From assembly GCF_000004075.3 (NCBI RefSeq), contig NC_026659.2:21532272-21596271 (forward strand): 64,000 nucleotides of DNA, given 5' to 3'. How positions within the stretch are numbered: the first letter of the stretch is position 1; each line of letters opens with the position of its first letter. Below the pieces are notes generated by a model. It made no database searches. It saw only the letters and a list, made by a program, of their open reading frames with translations, and was not told the origin of the DNA. The DNA comes from Cucumis sativus (taxonomy: Eukaryota > Streptophyta > Magnoliopsida > Cucurbitales > Cucurbitaceae). Both the position numbers and the translations under genes were made by a program. Below, one piece after another: positions 1 through 13,190 of this stretch.

Positions 1-3000
1 CTACATTTAGATTAATCATTTTACAACTATAGCAACCGAAATTACTTTTAAAGTATAAAATTTCAAAATATCACAACCTATATATACATATATATAAATA
101 ATAATATTTGTCTATATTAAGTAGTATAATTTTAAAAGGTGAATTTTGTAAGTAAATTATATAAATGTAATGTGTAAATATTATAATCAAATATCCTCTT
201 TAGGGACTTTTGTAGAAATAATTGTGAGCCATTGAATACGGAATTTTCTTTTAATTATTCTTTAAAGCAGGTAAATAATAGGAATAGGAATAGGAATAAG
301 AATAAGTGAATAAGTAGCTGGGGTTGCATAGTAAGGTGATGGATGCGCCCGCAGGCAATCAAGCAAGCATAGATGGGCAGAACCTTCGTTCCGTGAACAA
401 CACATCCGACGACGTTTAATTAACCCTCTCATAGTCTCGTGAAGTGAACCACACTCTACCACCAAAACGGTATCCTAATCCGTGAGGTTAAGCAATTGAA
501 GGTTGTAACCTCTAAATCAATTTTGGGCTAACCAAGAAAAAAAAAAAAAAAAAAAACTAAACTAATCCAACCAACGTATTATTTTTTTAATATGTTGATT
601 ATTAGTGTAAATATTTTGTGCCAAAATTTGGCCAAAATTTTCTACCTAAAAAAACCACAATAAAATAAAATCTATTAAATTTGATAATTTGTTGTAAATA
701 TTATGTCAAATATTTTATTTTCGATAATTTCTTAAATAAAAAATTATTTTAAAGAGAATATGATTTTTTTAGAAACTATTGGTCTCATATAAAATGTCAT
801 ATAATTATTTTTAAAATAAAGGTTTAAAGATATTTTTTAGTTTTTTAAACTTAATTTCAAAAACTCGTGGACTAAAAATGTACATTTTGAAAATTTAAAC
901 AACACTCTACTCTTATAATATGAAGATTAAAAAGAGATTTTTAAAATTGAGGTACCAAACACGTATTTTCTTCAAAATGTGGAGTTTGAAAAGTTAATTT
1001 TCCTTGATTTTATTTGGATCAATTTATTACCTCCATTGTATGCATGCTCTTTTTGAAAAATTTTAAAAAAATAACAAATTTTACAAAATATTTACAACCT
1101 AAACAAAACTTTTAAATTTTATCACTGATTGATATGTTATAGTGATAGAAGTTTATCAATTACTATCATTTATAGCTCGTAAATATTTTAATTTATTTTG
1201 CTATTTTAAAAAATGTTCCTTCTTTTTTCCTCTAAAATTTTTTGTTTTTACTTTCACTTTGTCATGAATGGATCATTTTTACTAATTTTAAATTAAGATT
1301 AGCCTTCTTTCTCCTTTTTTTTTTTAATAGAAATTTAACATTCACTTTTCAAGATTAAAAAAAAAATTGCATCAAATGACAAAAACATTTAGGAAAAACA
1401 TCTCACGGCACCAGTTCTTTTTATATTGTGAATATGACAAAATTAGTGATATCAAACGGTAATCATAAGGCTACCATGTCCCAGAGCCTCTTCACATCTC
1501 TACAAATCCTATTGTTTCTCTTCAGCCAAACTGATCCCCATAAAATAGCATTGAAATCAATGTGCTAGTTGCTACAAAACTTTGCTCCTCTCCCAACAAG
1601 GGTAACGGAAAGAGCACCTACTCATTCTTAAGCATATATATATATATATATAATACTTAAATTTATCCCTTTCATATTACAGTCTTCATGGAGCAATTTA
1701 CCTTTTCACATCCTAATTTAGTTTGACGATATGGTATCTATGGTCATGAGTGGAATTCATTTTATCTTTTTCTTAGGCTATAAGTGACTTACAATGGAAT
1801 TAGATAGTGTTCGGGAAAAAAAAAAAAAGAAGAGTGTACCTGCAAGTTCTCTCTTTAATTTCTTATTGTCTTTGATTCATTCCAAGCCAATTAAATTGTT
1901 TAACTTTCTTAAGGTTATGTATCAATTAGTTAAATGATTGTTGTGGAGGTTCATCTTGTATAAGAGAAGTTATCCAACGTAACCGTAGTAGTTCTCTTTT
2001 ATCCCAAATAATAGCAACAAGAGTTAAAAACCTAGAAGTCTTCTTGAAGCATTTTATGTTTACTCCCAAACTAAGTTTCTAAGCAATTGTTGAATTGTTG
2101 CAACTCTTCAAAAAGCCACACGTTTTCATTGAAAAGACACATTTTCATATTCATCTACATTATTAATGAATTATATACCAATTTAATTTCATATATTTAC
2201 ATTTATGGGAGTAGTTGAGAGGGTGTTAGATGAGTTTAGACAATAATACATATAGGTAAGATAGTGTTCTTTCATAATTTTTCTCATTTAGTACTATTTT
2301 TCACATTTGAGAGAGGAAGTTGAAAATGTAAAATTTTAGGTTTAAAACCTTAAAAAGCATTATAAGTTTTGGTTTCTCGTATTCTTGTGTTAGAATGCAT
2401 GAATATTTAAAGCATTCAAGTGATCAAGATTGATATGTTTTGTTTGTGGAGTACTATTTTGAAGATCAAGGGTTGATGAGAAATTTTAAAGATAATTCCT
2501 AGATTCATATATATATTAGATCATCTAAGTAATGGTTATCTAGCATATCTTAATAGTTGAGATCGAATTGGTTTTGAAGTTTGTTGGTATTGAGTCATTT
2601 TTTGGATCTTGTTTTTCAATGTGGTTTCAATTCGACATTCAAAGTCTTCTTAGAAAAAGCATGTTTTCTCTTCCACTCTCAAGCTCGCTTGCTTTGAGGA
2701 AAAATATTAAACATAAACATGTAGTTTGTATACTTTGTAGTCAAGAGTGTATATGGGTTGGGTTGGAAGTATTCTTTCAACCTACCCAAAAGATGTGAAT
2801 TATGAATATAGTCTTCCACCTAACCCTTAATTATAACTTTGACCTGATAACTAAAATCGTTAAGAAATTCAAAGATTATATATCAAATATTCATCATACG
2901 TATTTTAAGTTTGAAATAAAAGTAAATACCACAACAATCCTAAGAGAAAAAACAAACTTATATATTATACTTATATATATATATATATAAGCCAAAAAAA

Positions 3001-6000
3001 AATATTCAACCCAACAGTTGGTCCAATCTAAAAAAACAGAAAAATTCAATCTAACTAAACCAAAAAATAAAACCAATCTAATCCAATTGTTACGGTTTAG
3101 ATCAGCTAATTCAAATATAGAGTTTCAAGTAATGTTTTTGAAGGAAAGCTAGGCTCTGAATGCATGCAATTGAAAGAGAAGAAGATGCTGGGAATTTCAG
3201 AGATTTGAGGTTTGGCAATCGCTCTCTGTATGTTTTTATTGGATATATCCTGTCGTTCTTATTTGACCCTTTGGTTGCAAAATTTTCTTGGAAAACAGTT
3301 GCTATTCGGTCTCTATCTCTGTTGTTTTTCCACGTTGAAACACTATACATTTGCATGCTCAAGACTCCATTATTCATTTTAATATTACAACATATAACTC
3401 CATTTTTAAACTACTAATGATATGAAAAGGAATCACTAGGATTTATTGAAACATCCAAAACTTACGAGACAAACCAAAACCCCATTTGACATTTTTTTAA
3501 ATGTTTCCATCTAGTCAACTCCCATTTTATAATTACTCTTTTCACTAATTTCCCAACTTCAGAATCTAATACACTGAATAATGCAAGAAAAGATGATGGG
3601 AGTGTAGGTGGCAACGCAATCCATACTTTTCCAACAAAAGATCACTATTCAACTTCTCCTTACATGGACATTCATTCCTCTAACTCTTATTTGGACTATA
3701 TTCGTCTTTACCCAAACATGTCTAGGCCTACTTTCGAGATTTCATTATTACATGTTTGTTTTGGACACCTAAAAATTTTATTGACATGGCCTAAGTTAGG
3801 GACATGGCTATGATATATCACTTGCTTTTAACCCTTCACATGTCTCCGTGAAGGGTTTGGCATTGTCTATATATCTTGGAAATAAACTCTCTTAAGCTGT
3901 ACTTTTGATTTCATCTCATACAAAACCTAATATCAATAGAAATAGTTTTTATCCTCTCACGTGTATACTTATGATCATCCTTTTATCTAACTAATGTGGA
4001 AATTTTGGAGCACATTTCCAACTAAATGAATAATGTTAATACACTATAATATTGGACCAAACAAAATCTTTTGACAAAATGATTGGTTCACACTTGAAAA
4101 TTGGGGCTAAAATAATTTTTATTTTGGAGTGTATATTGAAAACAATTACAGTATTAGGTAAGTTGAGTAAAGTTGAGATAATTTCATTTAGTGTATGACA
4201 TATGGTCAAGGGAGTATCCAATAATGTTAGACACCCATATGTTGAGATATTTATGTTTCTAACAACACATTTTATATCCAAGTATTTTTATCTATTTATT
4301 TCTAACTTCAAATATGTGGGAAAAGTTTAGATAATTGTTGGATACATTTTTATATGGTAATTAAATTAGGATTAAAGAAAAAAAAAAACACCAAAGGTAG
4401 AAACCTTCATGTTTCATCTCTAGCATTGTCACTGTTAATTTAACTCGACATTTTATGTTTTCTTTAGTAGATTGTATTAATGGAAAAAAAGAGTATACCT
4501 AAGATGCATATCCTTGACGTGGGTTTTTCTAAATTGGTGTATTATTGTATATAATGTTGTGTTCGTGTTCGTTCTTCAAAATGTTGGTTTCATAAGTTCA
4601 ATATTTGTGAACTACACACACTCTTTTATAGAAAAGAATTACTATCAAGATTAACCTAGAATTAGAAGATTATAGAGTTGGTATTAAAGAAAAAACTAAT
4701 GGTTTTAGATCTATTTGTTAGTAATATGAATACCAATGACATTTACTACAAGTTCAAATAGCTGATCTCAAATACAAAACATCCTTCCAAAGTATATAAT
4801 AATAGAAAAGAAAGTAACCATATAAAAAAAACCCTATATCCATTTGAAGATTATTTTTTTCTTTTAATTTGTTGACTATTGTTGTTCTTCCATATGTCAC
4901 GTTCTACATCTATTTTGGTTTCTGGTGTATGTATAGAAATATTCAACAATAATATAGTTCTGTTGATGAATTAATTTAATATATTCATTGATATCACCAG
5001 TGTTCTTGATATTTTTATGGCTCCTCTAGTTAAAAGGTTTCGAATAGATTTTTGCAATTAAGCTTATAACAGTAGTCTCATCTATAAAACCTTATTTAAA
5101 AAAGAAATTTAAGTTCATAAAAACTCCTTCCACCACTAGATATAGATAGTATAATCTATCAGGATGCATATATAATAAATACTTTACTTTATTTTGTAAA
5201 TATTTTGATTTAGGTTTATTTATATAGTATGCAGTATACAAAAGCACAAAGTTTGTCACAAATTTGAACTTGATATAAAATTTTATATAATTAATTTTGT
5301 TTTCTAATTTCTACTAACTTACGAAAAGATCATCCAAATTTAATATCTATATTTGACTAGCTATTAACATGCATTTATCCTTAATTAATCCATGTATGAA
5401 TCAATGAGCTAAAGAAAATAATCAAGTTGCATAAATAATTAAACAATGCAAGTCATCAAATTTAGTGAAAGCAAAACCAAACAGATAGCTACAAATTTGG
5501 CCAAAATTTATGAGTCATTTGGAAGTTTTATATGCCTTTCATACATTATTGAATATGGCCTATGATGTTAGAACTCTCTATGAAGGGAAAATTTTCATCC
5601 TCACACTCTATACATCTTGTTTTTCATTTTCTATATAAACACATAGTTATCATTAACATGATTTCTTATAATTAATTGTTGTGAATAGTGATAACAAAAT
5701 CTCGTATGTACGCCTTTAATTCAAACCAACTCCGACCACCATGAAGGAATACCAACGACTTCGGTCGGTTAAACCTTTGAAATTTGTTTAAAATTTATTG
5801 GTTTGAATTTTTTCAACCCGACAGTGACTGATCCCCTCTTATCGCTAACCGACATTTTTTGTTCAATCGATTTTTTAATCTATCATGTTCACTCTTATCA
5901 ATACTATCAAACTAGAACGTAATCATAGCTTTTAAAAACTTTGTTTTTGTTTCTAAGATGTGAATGTAAATTCAAACGCTTACTAAAAAAAATGAAAATC

Positions 6001-6338
6001 ATGGTAAAATATATCCTAATTATAAAACTTTTCAAAACCAAATAATCATAAAAAAAAACATGGGGTAGTTTTTTTGGTGTATCGACTCTTATATATATTG
6101 GCAACAAGTGTCAATTCATCATTTCATTCCATCATTATTTGTGAAGTAAATATATTGTTTTATAGTGACCATGAAATGATTTTAATATTAATTGTATTAT
6201 GAAACCATCAAAGTGGATCTATCTCTAATATAATAATTTTCATATCAATTAAATATATGGTTTCTCAAACAAGTAAATTAATATTTTTTTTCCTTTGGGT
6301 AGTTACCAAAATGTCCCCCAAATTCTCACTCTGTCTTA
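1..6338. other. Intergenic AT-rich region with degenerate repeats
   Basis: I find no convincing protein-coding gene here. Open frames are short, in AT-rich sequence, and lack splice-linked partners. Recognisable items are a GGAATA-type hexamer run at 279-303, a more GC-rich patch at 320-480, a hairpin repeat copy at 1061-1213, TA runs at 1633-1654 and 2971-2990, and degenerate GGTTGGGTTGG-like motifs near 2755 with the inverse CAACCCAAC near 3007. The stretch 5740-5880 (CGGTTAAACC-like motifs) also looks like an old dispersed repeat, but I cannot name it. Confidence 0.6.
1061..1213. repeat. Hairpin MITE-like repeat, copy A
   Basis: The left end reads roughly AAAAAATAACAAATTTTACA. The right end (GTAAATATTTTAATTTATTT, then TGCTATTTTAAAAA) is its approximate inverse complement, so the element can fold. 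The centre carries ATCACTGATTGATA and AGTGATAGAAG-type motifs. Related sequences lie at 10389-10504, 41420-41500 and 42390-42526. Termini are imperfect and I did not find a clean target duplication, so family assignment is open. Confidence 0.45.
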
Positions 6339-6348
6339 CTATATAAAC
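6339..6348 (+). promoter_or_regulatory. Putative TATA box of the bHLH gene
   Basis: CTATATAAAC lies about 590 bp upstream of the chosen bHLH start codon. It would place transcription start near 6370-6380. A leader intron is then plausible, from a donor near 6446 (AAGAG/GTCAGA) to an acceptor at 6914 (TGCAG). This is inferred from consensus only. Confidence 0.4.
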
Positions 6349-6938
6349 ATTTTTGTACACAAAATCGAATCTACAATCACATTGCTCCTTCATGGGAATT
6401 AGTTGGTAACCTCAGAAACTGAGCTCTTCTTTCGTGCTGCTAAGAGGTCAGAAACATAACTTGACCTACTTGTTTTTTAAGCTATGGTTATAGTAAATTT
6501 TATTATACAAGTATGTTGAACATTGTTGTATCTATATTCTTCGACGCAATGACTTCAATCGTCGTGTAAAACATTTTAAAGAATTAAGTAATAAATAAAC
6601 TGACACAGTGCAGTTTTTTATTAGGTAAGGTTTTCAGTTATGAGTAGATTTGTTTGTAACAAGGAGATAGTGAGATCAATTCTTGGGTGGCTAAGATGGA
6701 TGTTCCATCACATATGGTTAATAATTAGTATGTGTTAATTAGTTCTCTTTCACTCTTTCTCTTCCTCTCTTTTCTATTTTATTTCATTTGTTTCTTGAGT
6801 GAATGAATGGCCAAAGTTTGATGAAGAAATCAACATATGGGATTAGTTTACTCCTTTACCCAGTCTCTTAAAAACTTGATACTAAAAAAGTTTGTTTGGT
6901 TTAAATACAGTGCAGGGTTTTGGTTGGAGTCAAAGATA

Positions 6939-9003
6939 ATGAAGAATAATGATGGGCAGCTAAAAGGTGGAGGTTTTACTATTCCTTATCACCACCCTAT
7001 GATCACCCACCACCAAGGTTTACTTGCCTTCTCTCCTTTTTTCTTATATTAGTTTTGGGGAAATAATGTTAGTTTCTCATTTCTTTTTCATTTTTTTCTC
7101 TTTCTACCAACAACTTTAAGAAAAAGTGATTGACATTATCAAAGTATCATTTCAAAATTTAAAGGATCATTTGATAATCATCTTGTTTTTTGGTTTTTTA
7201 AATTATTTACATACATATATATATATAATAAAGAAAGAAAGTGGTAGTTTTTTCTTTTTCTCTATCTCTCTTTTGAAGGTGATCCTACTTTTCTTTTTTC
7301 GGTGTTCAAAAATCAAAACAAAACTTTCAATAATTTGGAAAACTTATTATTTGTAACAGGAATCGTATAAAGAAAAGGAACCATTATAATTATAAATATG
7401 ATAATTTGGTATAGAATAATATTAGTAAATATATATAACAAAAAAGAAAAAAAAAGATAGATATAGCAAAAATTACCTTTAATCTTCGGAGTCAATTAAC
7501 GATAGACCATATCATTATTGATAGATTTTGTCATATCTACATCTATTTAAAAATATGTTGTTATACAATTAATTAATCTCTAAAGCGTGTTATCTAATGC
7601 AATTATCTAAATAGAATATGACAATAACGTGTAATGTGATGAGATTAGGAGGTAAACATATTGTTGGGATGGATTTCTTAACCAAATTGCAAATAATCTT
7701 TTACTTTTTTTTTTCTTTTTGTTGTGTGGAAGGTTGGAATAATGGAAGTATATCCATTACTGAAAATCATGTTTCACCACAGTCAATATTGTTTCCTAAG
7801 AAGCTGTGTTTCTTGGAGAGTGAATTGGTAACAACACTTTGATCCCCTCTCCTAAACTTAATTTCCAACAATTTTATTACTACTTTGTATACTAAAATTG
7901 TGTATTGATTCCTTTGTTTGTTGTGGCCTAATATATAATATAGAATGCAAAGAAAGATGAGTTATTGTTTGTCCAAAAAGCCCTACAAGTACAAACACCC
8001 CCATTTGATCATTTGCCAGCAGATTACAAGAGAATTAAGGTTAGTGCCCAAGCTTTTCTTTTTTTCTAAAATGGTATAGTTAATTAGTAACAAAAAATAA
8101 TGGTGGTAACTTAAATTAGTCTCCAAAAGAATCACATATGAATAAGCATCTGATTCTGATGTATAGTTTGATGGGGGAGTAGTTGCAGGTACCATTACCA
8201 ATAAGGAGAAGTCAAAAGCTTAGCGATAAAATTACTGCCCTTCAAAAGCTCGTTTCCCCTTACGGCAAGGTACCTCTTCTTTTTCTCTCTCTCTAAACTA
8301 CTCTTCTATCCCTACCTCTCTACAGTTCAATTCAACACTCACACTTTCAACTCTATTTTTTACTCTATACTCACTTTCCTTCTTACTTAATTGTTCTTTT
8401 CTAAAAAATCAAATTAATATATAGTTTTGGTAAAAATGTAGATAAAAAAAATAAAAGAGAATTAAAAATGATTATGTACGTGTTTGTTGTTATTATAGAC
8501 TGATACTGCATCAGTTCTTCAAGAAGCCTATCTTTATATCAAATTCATTCAACACCATATTCAGGTACAAAATATATTGATCCTTTCCCCTTTTCTTTTT
8601 CTTAATTTTCTCCTTCAATTTAATTTTCTCAAGTATAACATAACATCATGTTTCCTAAGTATATATATTGTCATATTTTAGGATCTGTTTCATAAACAAT
8701 TTGAAAATAGAAATTTCTTAAATACATATGAATTGAAGCTAGAATTCTTCTTCTTCTTTTGCTGGGTTTGGAACAGACTATACTTCAAATGCAGAGTAGT
8801 TCATATAAAAGCCAAAATCCTGAGGTAAAAAGAAAAAAAAGAATGAAAAAGTGTTGTTAGTGAAATTTCAACTTTCAAGTAGAAGTAAAAAAGAATGACT
8901 CCAAAACTTTTGTACACAGGGAAATGATGAAGAGAAGAAAGGAATTCTAAGAAGTGAAGGATTATGTGTGGTTCCTTTGAGTTTTACTAAACCACATATA
9001 TGA
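6939..9003 (+). CDS. bHLH transcription factor, short bHLH113-like type
   Basis: Seven exons join in frame: 6939-7017, 7733-7827, 7944-8039, 8189-8269, 8499-8564, 8777-8824 and 8920-9003. They give about 182 residues, and all junctions are GT-AG. The bHLH domain spans about residues 95-139. The basic region and helix 1 read RRSQKLSDKITALQKLVSPYG and helix 2 contains TDTASVLQEAYLYIKF, the signature of the plant subgroup holding bHLH103, bHLH113 and relatives. The His-Glu-Arg residues of a classical E-box reader are missing, as is typical of this subgroup, so DNA binding may be non-canonical or need a partner. The start at 6939 follows a possible leader-intron acceptor at 6914; an in-frame ATG at 6837 would add 34 residues of unconvincing sequence. 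The role is transcriptional regulation in the nucleus; target genes cannot be read from the sequence. Confidence 0.85.
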
Positions 9004-10600
9004 TAATCCAACTTCAAAGTTCAAACCCCATCATTTTATATATCATTTTGTACCCCTAAATTGCCACTATCATGTATCCAAAACCCCTATTCATTAGTAT
9101 TCATTCTCAATTTCTCTGCTTCTATGTTCCAAATTATATACATCACAATGTTTTTCTTGTTATTAAAATTTATTTTAGGTAATTGAAAATATTTCTTTTT
9201 AACAATTTTTAAAATTATAAAAGTAGTTTTACTATTTCAAAATTTCCTTCAAACCTATCTAATTTATATATGCAAATTAGGTACTCTATAAAAGAATGGC
9301 ATTAGAAGAGTAGACGATAATTTTGAGTTGTGTATCTATTTAAATATTTCCCAAATACATTTTTATTGCCATAAAAAGATGCAATAATTAATTATGCAGT
9401 TATTTTGCCAAAAATTGATTTTCTTTTTTCTAAAGAAAAATTGGAAAGTTTTCCTTCACCACCATCGAATCAATACGACGCACCGCTATAATTGCGTGGA
9501 ACCCAATAATTGGTAAATTTGTTCCGTTTCTAACCGCTCGGTGATATTAGCAACTGCCCCCAATTTTTATTATTTTGCATAACTATTTTATTGTTTATAA
9601 TATTTTATTATTATATTTTTTAATATTGAAACTCTAAAAAATAAAAGTCATTATTATTAAATTAGAAAAGCATATTTTATATTCATTCCTTTACCTAATT
9701 AACAGTTTAGATTTTATATGTGTTTTTAAATGTGGAATAATTTGGTTAACTTTAGTGATTAACATTAGTCTTCATCATTTGAATTTTGTAACCAACCTAA
9801 TGACTTCATAGTTATAGTTTATTAAATTATGAAATTATCCATGTATAAGTAATTTAATGGAATCTTGATAATATATTTTTTTCCATCAATCAGTTTTTGT
9901 GTTTTGAACCGTATTGTTTGTATAGATGACATTTAAGCCAGCCAAAAGTTTATAAAATATATAGTATAAAGATAAAACAATGGTATCTATAGCACAAAAA
10001 TTAGTTAAAAACTTAAAAACTTACGTTCAACCACCATTTTTAAACGTTCTTCTCGAATTTCTCAAATTAAAAGTTATCACATATAACATCTATCACTGAT
10101 AGCTTTCAACTTGAAAATGATAGTTTCACGCATTTATTCAACATTTCTTCTTCATTTTCTCATGTTGGAAGATATCACTAAGGTGAATATCGATCGCTAG
10201 TAGCTGCACTCAATTGTTATCAACAATAATTTTTTATTTGCTATCATTGTAAATGTTTTTTCTCATATTGAAAGTTGTCGTTGATAGTAAGTGATATAAG
10301 CTATCAGTAATATAGATGTTAAGTTGTTGTCACTAATAGATGTTATCATTGATAGGTTTCAATTTGATATACTTATTAAGAGAGTTGTCAAAAATAGCAA
10401 ATTTGACAAAAATTTTAAATTCTATTAATAAAAGACCTTCATAGTCATTGATAGAAGTCTCTCACTCAACGGGATAGAATCCAAAATTTTGTTATTTTAA
10501 AAATTGTTAACGATTAATTCAAAATCTAAACGGATATTTTTCCAAAAAATTATTATAAAAAAGAATATTTGGGTTTTTTTTTTATAATTTTGAATATTAG
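9004..10600. other. Intergenic region between bHLH and ADF genes
   Basis: No gene is supported. The first part is presumably the 3' UTR of the bHLH gene. A small GC-richer patch lies near 9450-9550. The stretch 10020-10390 is full of degenerate TATCACTGATAG / GTTGATAG motifs, and a more complete hairpin repeat follows at 10389-10504. Confidence 0.55.
10389..10504. repeat. Hairpin MITE-like repeat, copy B
   Basis: The left end AAAAATAGCAAATTTGACAA is mirrored by AAAATTTTGTTATTTTAAAA at the right end. The middle holds ATTGATAGAAGTCT. It is the same architecture as the copies at 1061-1213 and 42390-42526. Confidence 0.45.
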
Positions 10601-10767
10601 CGTGGAATGTAATTGCACAGCACAGCCCTCAAATTCCCAATCCCATCACCACCATCATCTTCCCTTCACCATCTCCTCTCTATCTTCGTTTATCATCTTC
10701 TTCCCTTCTTCTTTGCCCTAAATTTTCTCACTCTTTCTCGCCTTTTCTTCCGCTTTCTCTCCCTAAA

Positions 10768-13190
10768 ATGGTATCCTTTTCTTTAACTTTACCTCTTCCC
10801 TTTTTCTCTTTTCCATCTCTAACCTTCTTCCCTCTGTTTTCAAACTCAATCCTTGTATATCGCTGCACCAATCGCTTCCTAATTTCGTTTTTTCGTCTCT
10901 ATCTTTATTTGGGTCCGTTTATTTATTGTTTTTAATGCCCCTAGATTGTTCATTGTGCTTATATAATGTGCTTCATATCTGTTGCCGTTTGTATATGTGA
11001 GTGTACTTTAAGTGCCATGCATTTGTAAGTGAGTGTGTAAAAATCATTGGTCACCGTTTGTGTAATGCGACCACTTATTCTATTATCGTACATTTATTGC
11101 AGTTTTCTAAATGTACTTTGTTTTCATGTTATTGTTATTTCAACTTTCAAGATTATGTAATACTAAAATTGGACTGGTTCTGGTAAAAGGAGAACGATTT
11201 TTTTTCAATATATTTTTTTACAATCTTCATTTTGCGCAATAATGGTTATTGTTAATTTGTGTTTGCTTTATCTCAGTTTAAATGTACGCATTTTGTGTTG
11301 ATAAATATAATTAGAATGGTGAGTTGTTTTCACATTTTGGATTAGACGATGTTTAGTTGAGTTATGTATCCATACAAAATTATAATTTGGAAATTTAGGA
11401 ATGCTTAATGATGAAATTCGAAGGGAGGAACTGAAGGATGTTGGATTAGAAAGGATAATATCAATTACCTATTTAAGTAGAGTAGAGGTTTGTTAGTGAA
11501 GTAGCCCTTCTCTTGTTGGTACATTCATTTAATATGGTCAGTCCTTGTCAAAATTCCTTTATGCATTTAAGTTATACCACTTGGGGACAGTCTGTAAGTC
11601 GCCCTCTTCTTGCTCATCTTGTTCATCCATCCTTTGTTCTCTTTCTTCTTTAAATTTTAATGTATTCCTTCCTTGTCATCATCACTATTAGTGTGTAATT
11701 GTTAGGAAATAGGGATAGTAGCCTCGTTTGGTATAGACTACAGAGTTGAGCAGCAAAATTAAGTAGCTTTAGATTTCAGGAGGGAGGAACTGGTTAAAGT
11801 TGGTCTCCTTCACATCAAAGGTTAGGGTCAGTGCTAGGTAAAATGACATCAAGAAATGAATATTGAAAAAAGGGTTGGTGGTTTTTTTTCCCTACTCTGT
11901 GTTTGAAGTTGGCCAAAGGTTCTGTTTACACTGTATTGAAGTCAATTTTAGAATTTTCTTAAAGAAGCTAGAATCCGAACAGTGTTGTAGATGCATTGTC
12001 AATTGACTTTGTTTTCGGGCCTCCTTGTGTTCAGACAATAATTCTTGTGTTTGTTTAGTAGCAGACCGTGGATATGACAATAATACTAAAGCTTCTTGGT
12101 AGGGCAAACTCAAGTAGAAGTCAATTCTGATCTTAACAAAGAAATATCTCAGATATTTTACCCTTAACCATACATGTCGATTGTGGATTTCCCAAGCACT
12201 TGAGTGATTTTAATAACTTGAGTGGGCTAGTTATGATGTATTAATGTCGAATATTATGCCATATTCCCTACAAAATACCAAAATATAAAGGTTTCTCAAA
12301 GAAGAAATCGTTCGGTTATAAAAGTTATCATGAAGAATAGGGAAGTGGTCTGAAGTCTTGGGGAAGATATAAAAAACTTTGACAAAGAAGCTAGATATGT
12401 ATTATATTTCTAAGCGGGCTAGGTTGGATGCATATTTCTCTGAAGGAGACTCTGGCAGATTCTGTTTATCATATATGAGCTTCATGGTTGTATTTTCTAG
12501 CAAGGAGGTCTGATTCGTTAGAGGAATGAGAAACTGGGGCCAGTTTTCCTCCATCATCTTTACCTAGTCTATACTAGACTTCTACTATGGTTGGGGTTCT
12601 TACTATGCATGGAAATTTAGGTTCTCTGAGTTCATAATTTATATTTGTAAACCAATCTATCACAGGCAAATGCAGCATCAGGGATGGCTGTGCATGATGA
12701 TTGCAAGCTTAGGTTTCTGGATTTGAAGGCAAAAAGAACCTACCGTTTTATAGTTTTCAAGATTGAGGAAAAGCAGAAGCAGGTTGTGGTGGAAAAGCTT
12801 GGCAAGCCATCTGAAAGTTATGAGGACTTCACTGCCAGCCTCCCTGCTGACGAATGCCGATACGCAGTCTATGATTTTGATTTTGTCACTGAAGAGAATT
12901 GCCAAAAGAGCAGGATTATATTCATTGCATGGTAAACGTACTACCTAGCATTCACTCTCATCATTTTTGAAACGGTTTGCCCCTCATTTCATGAACGTAA
13001 CATACATTCTTACACATGATTTACCAATTTTGCATTAAGGTCACCTGATACATCAAAGGTGAGAAGCAAGATGATTTATGCAAGCTCCAAGGACAGGTTC
13101 AAGAGGGAGTTAGACGGCATTCAAGTGGAGTTACAAGCAACTGATCCAACTGAGATGGGACTTGATGTTATCAGAAGTCGGTCTGGCTGA
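10768..13190 (+). CDS. ADF: Actin-depolymerizing factor (ADF/cofilin), subclass I-like
   Basis: The exons are 10768-10770, 12666-12931 and 13040-13190, giving 139 residues. The first coding exon is only the ATG, followed by a 1.9-kb intron; this arrangement is standard for plant ADF genes. The protein starts [18 protein letters not shown] and contains the whole ADF-homology domain. Visible features are the regulatory serine near the N-terminus (ASGMAV), the conserved [13 protein letters not shown] strand, [17 protein letters not shown], and the long actin-binding helix [18 protein letters not shown], ending [13 protein letters not shown]. ADFs bind G- and F-actin, sever filaments and speed their turnover in the cytoplasm. 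In plants they are inhibited by phosphorylation of the N-terminal serine. The TC-rich leader (10620-10767) and long first intron are typical of strongly expressed actin-cytoskeleton genes. Which ADF paralogue this is cannot be decided here. Confidence 0.96.

Noticed and set aside
3111-3417. Overlapping 85- and 88-codon frames on opposite strands
   Set aside because: They have low-complexity composition, no splice partners and no recognisable motif. Opposite-strand overlap is expected by chance here.
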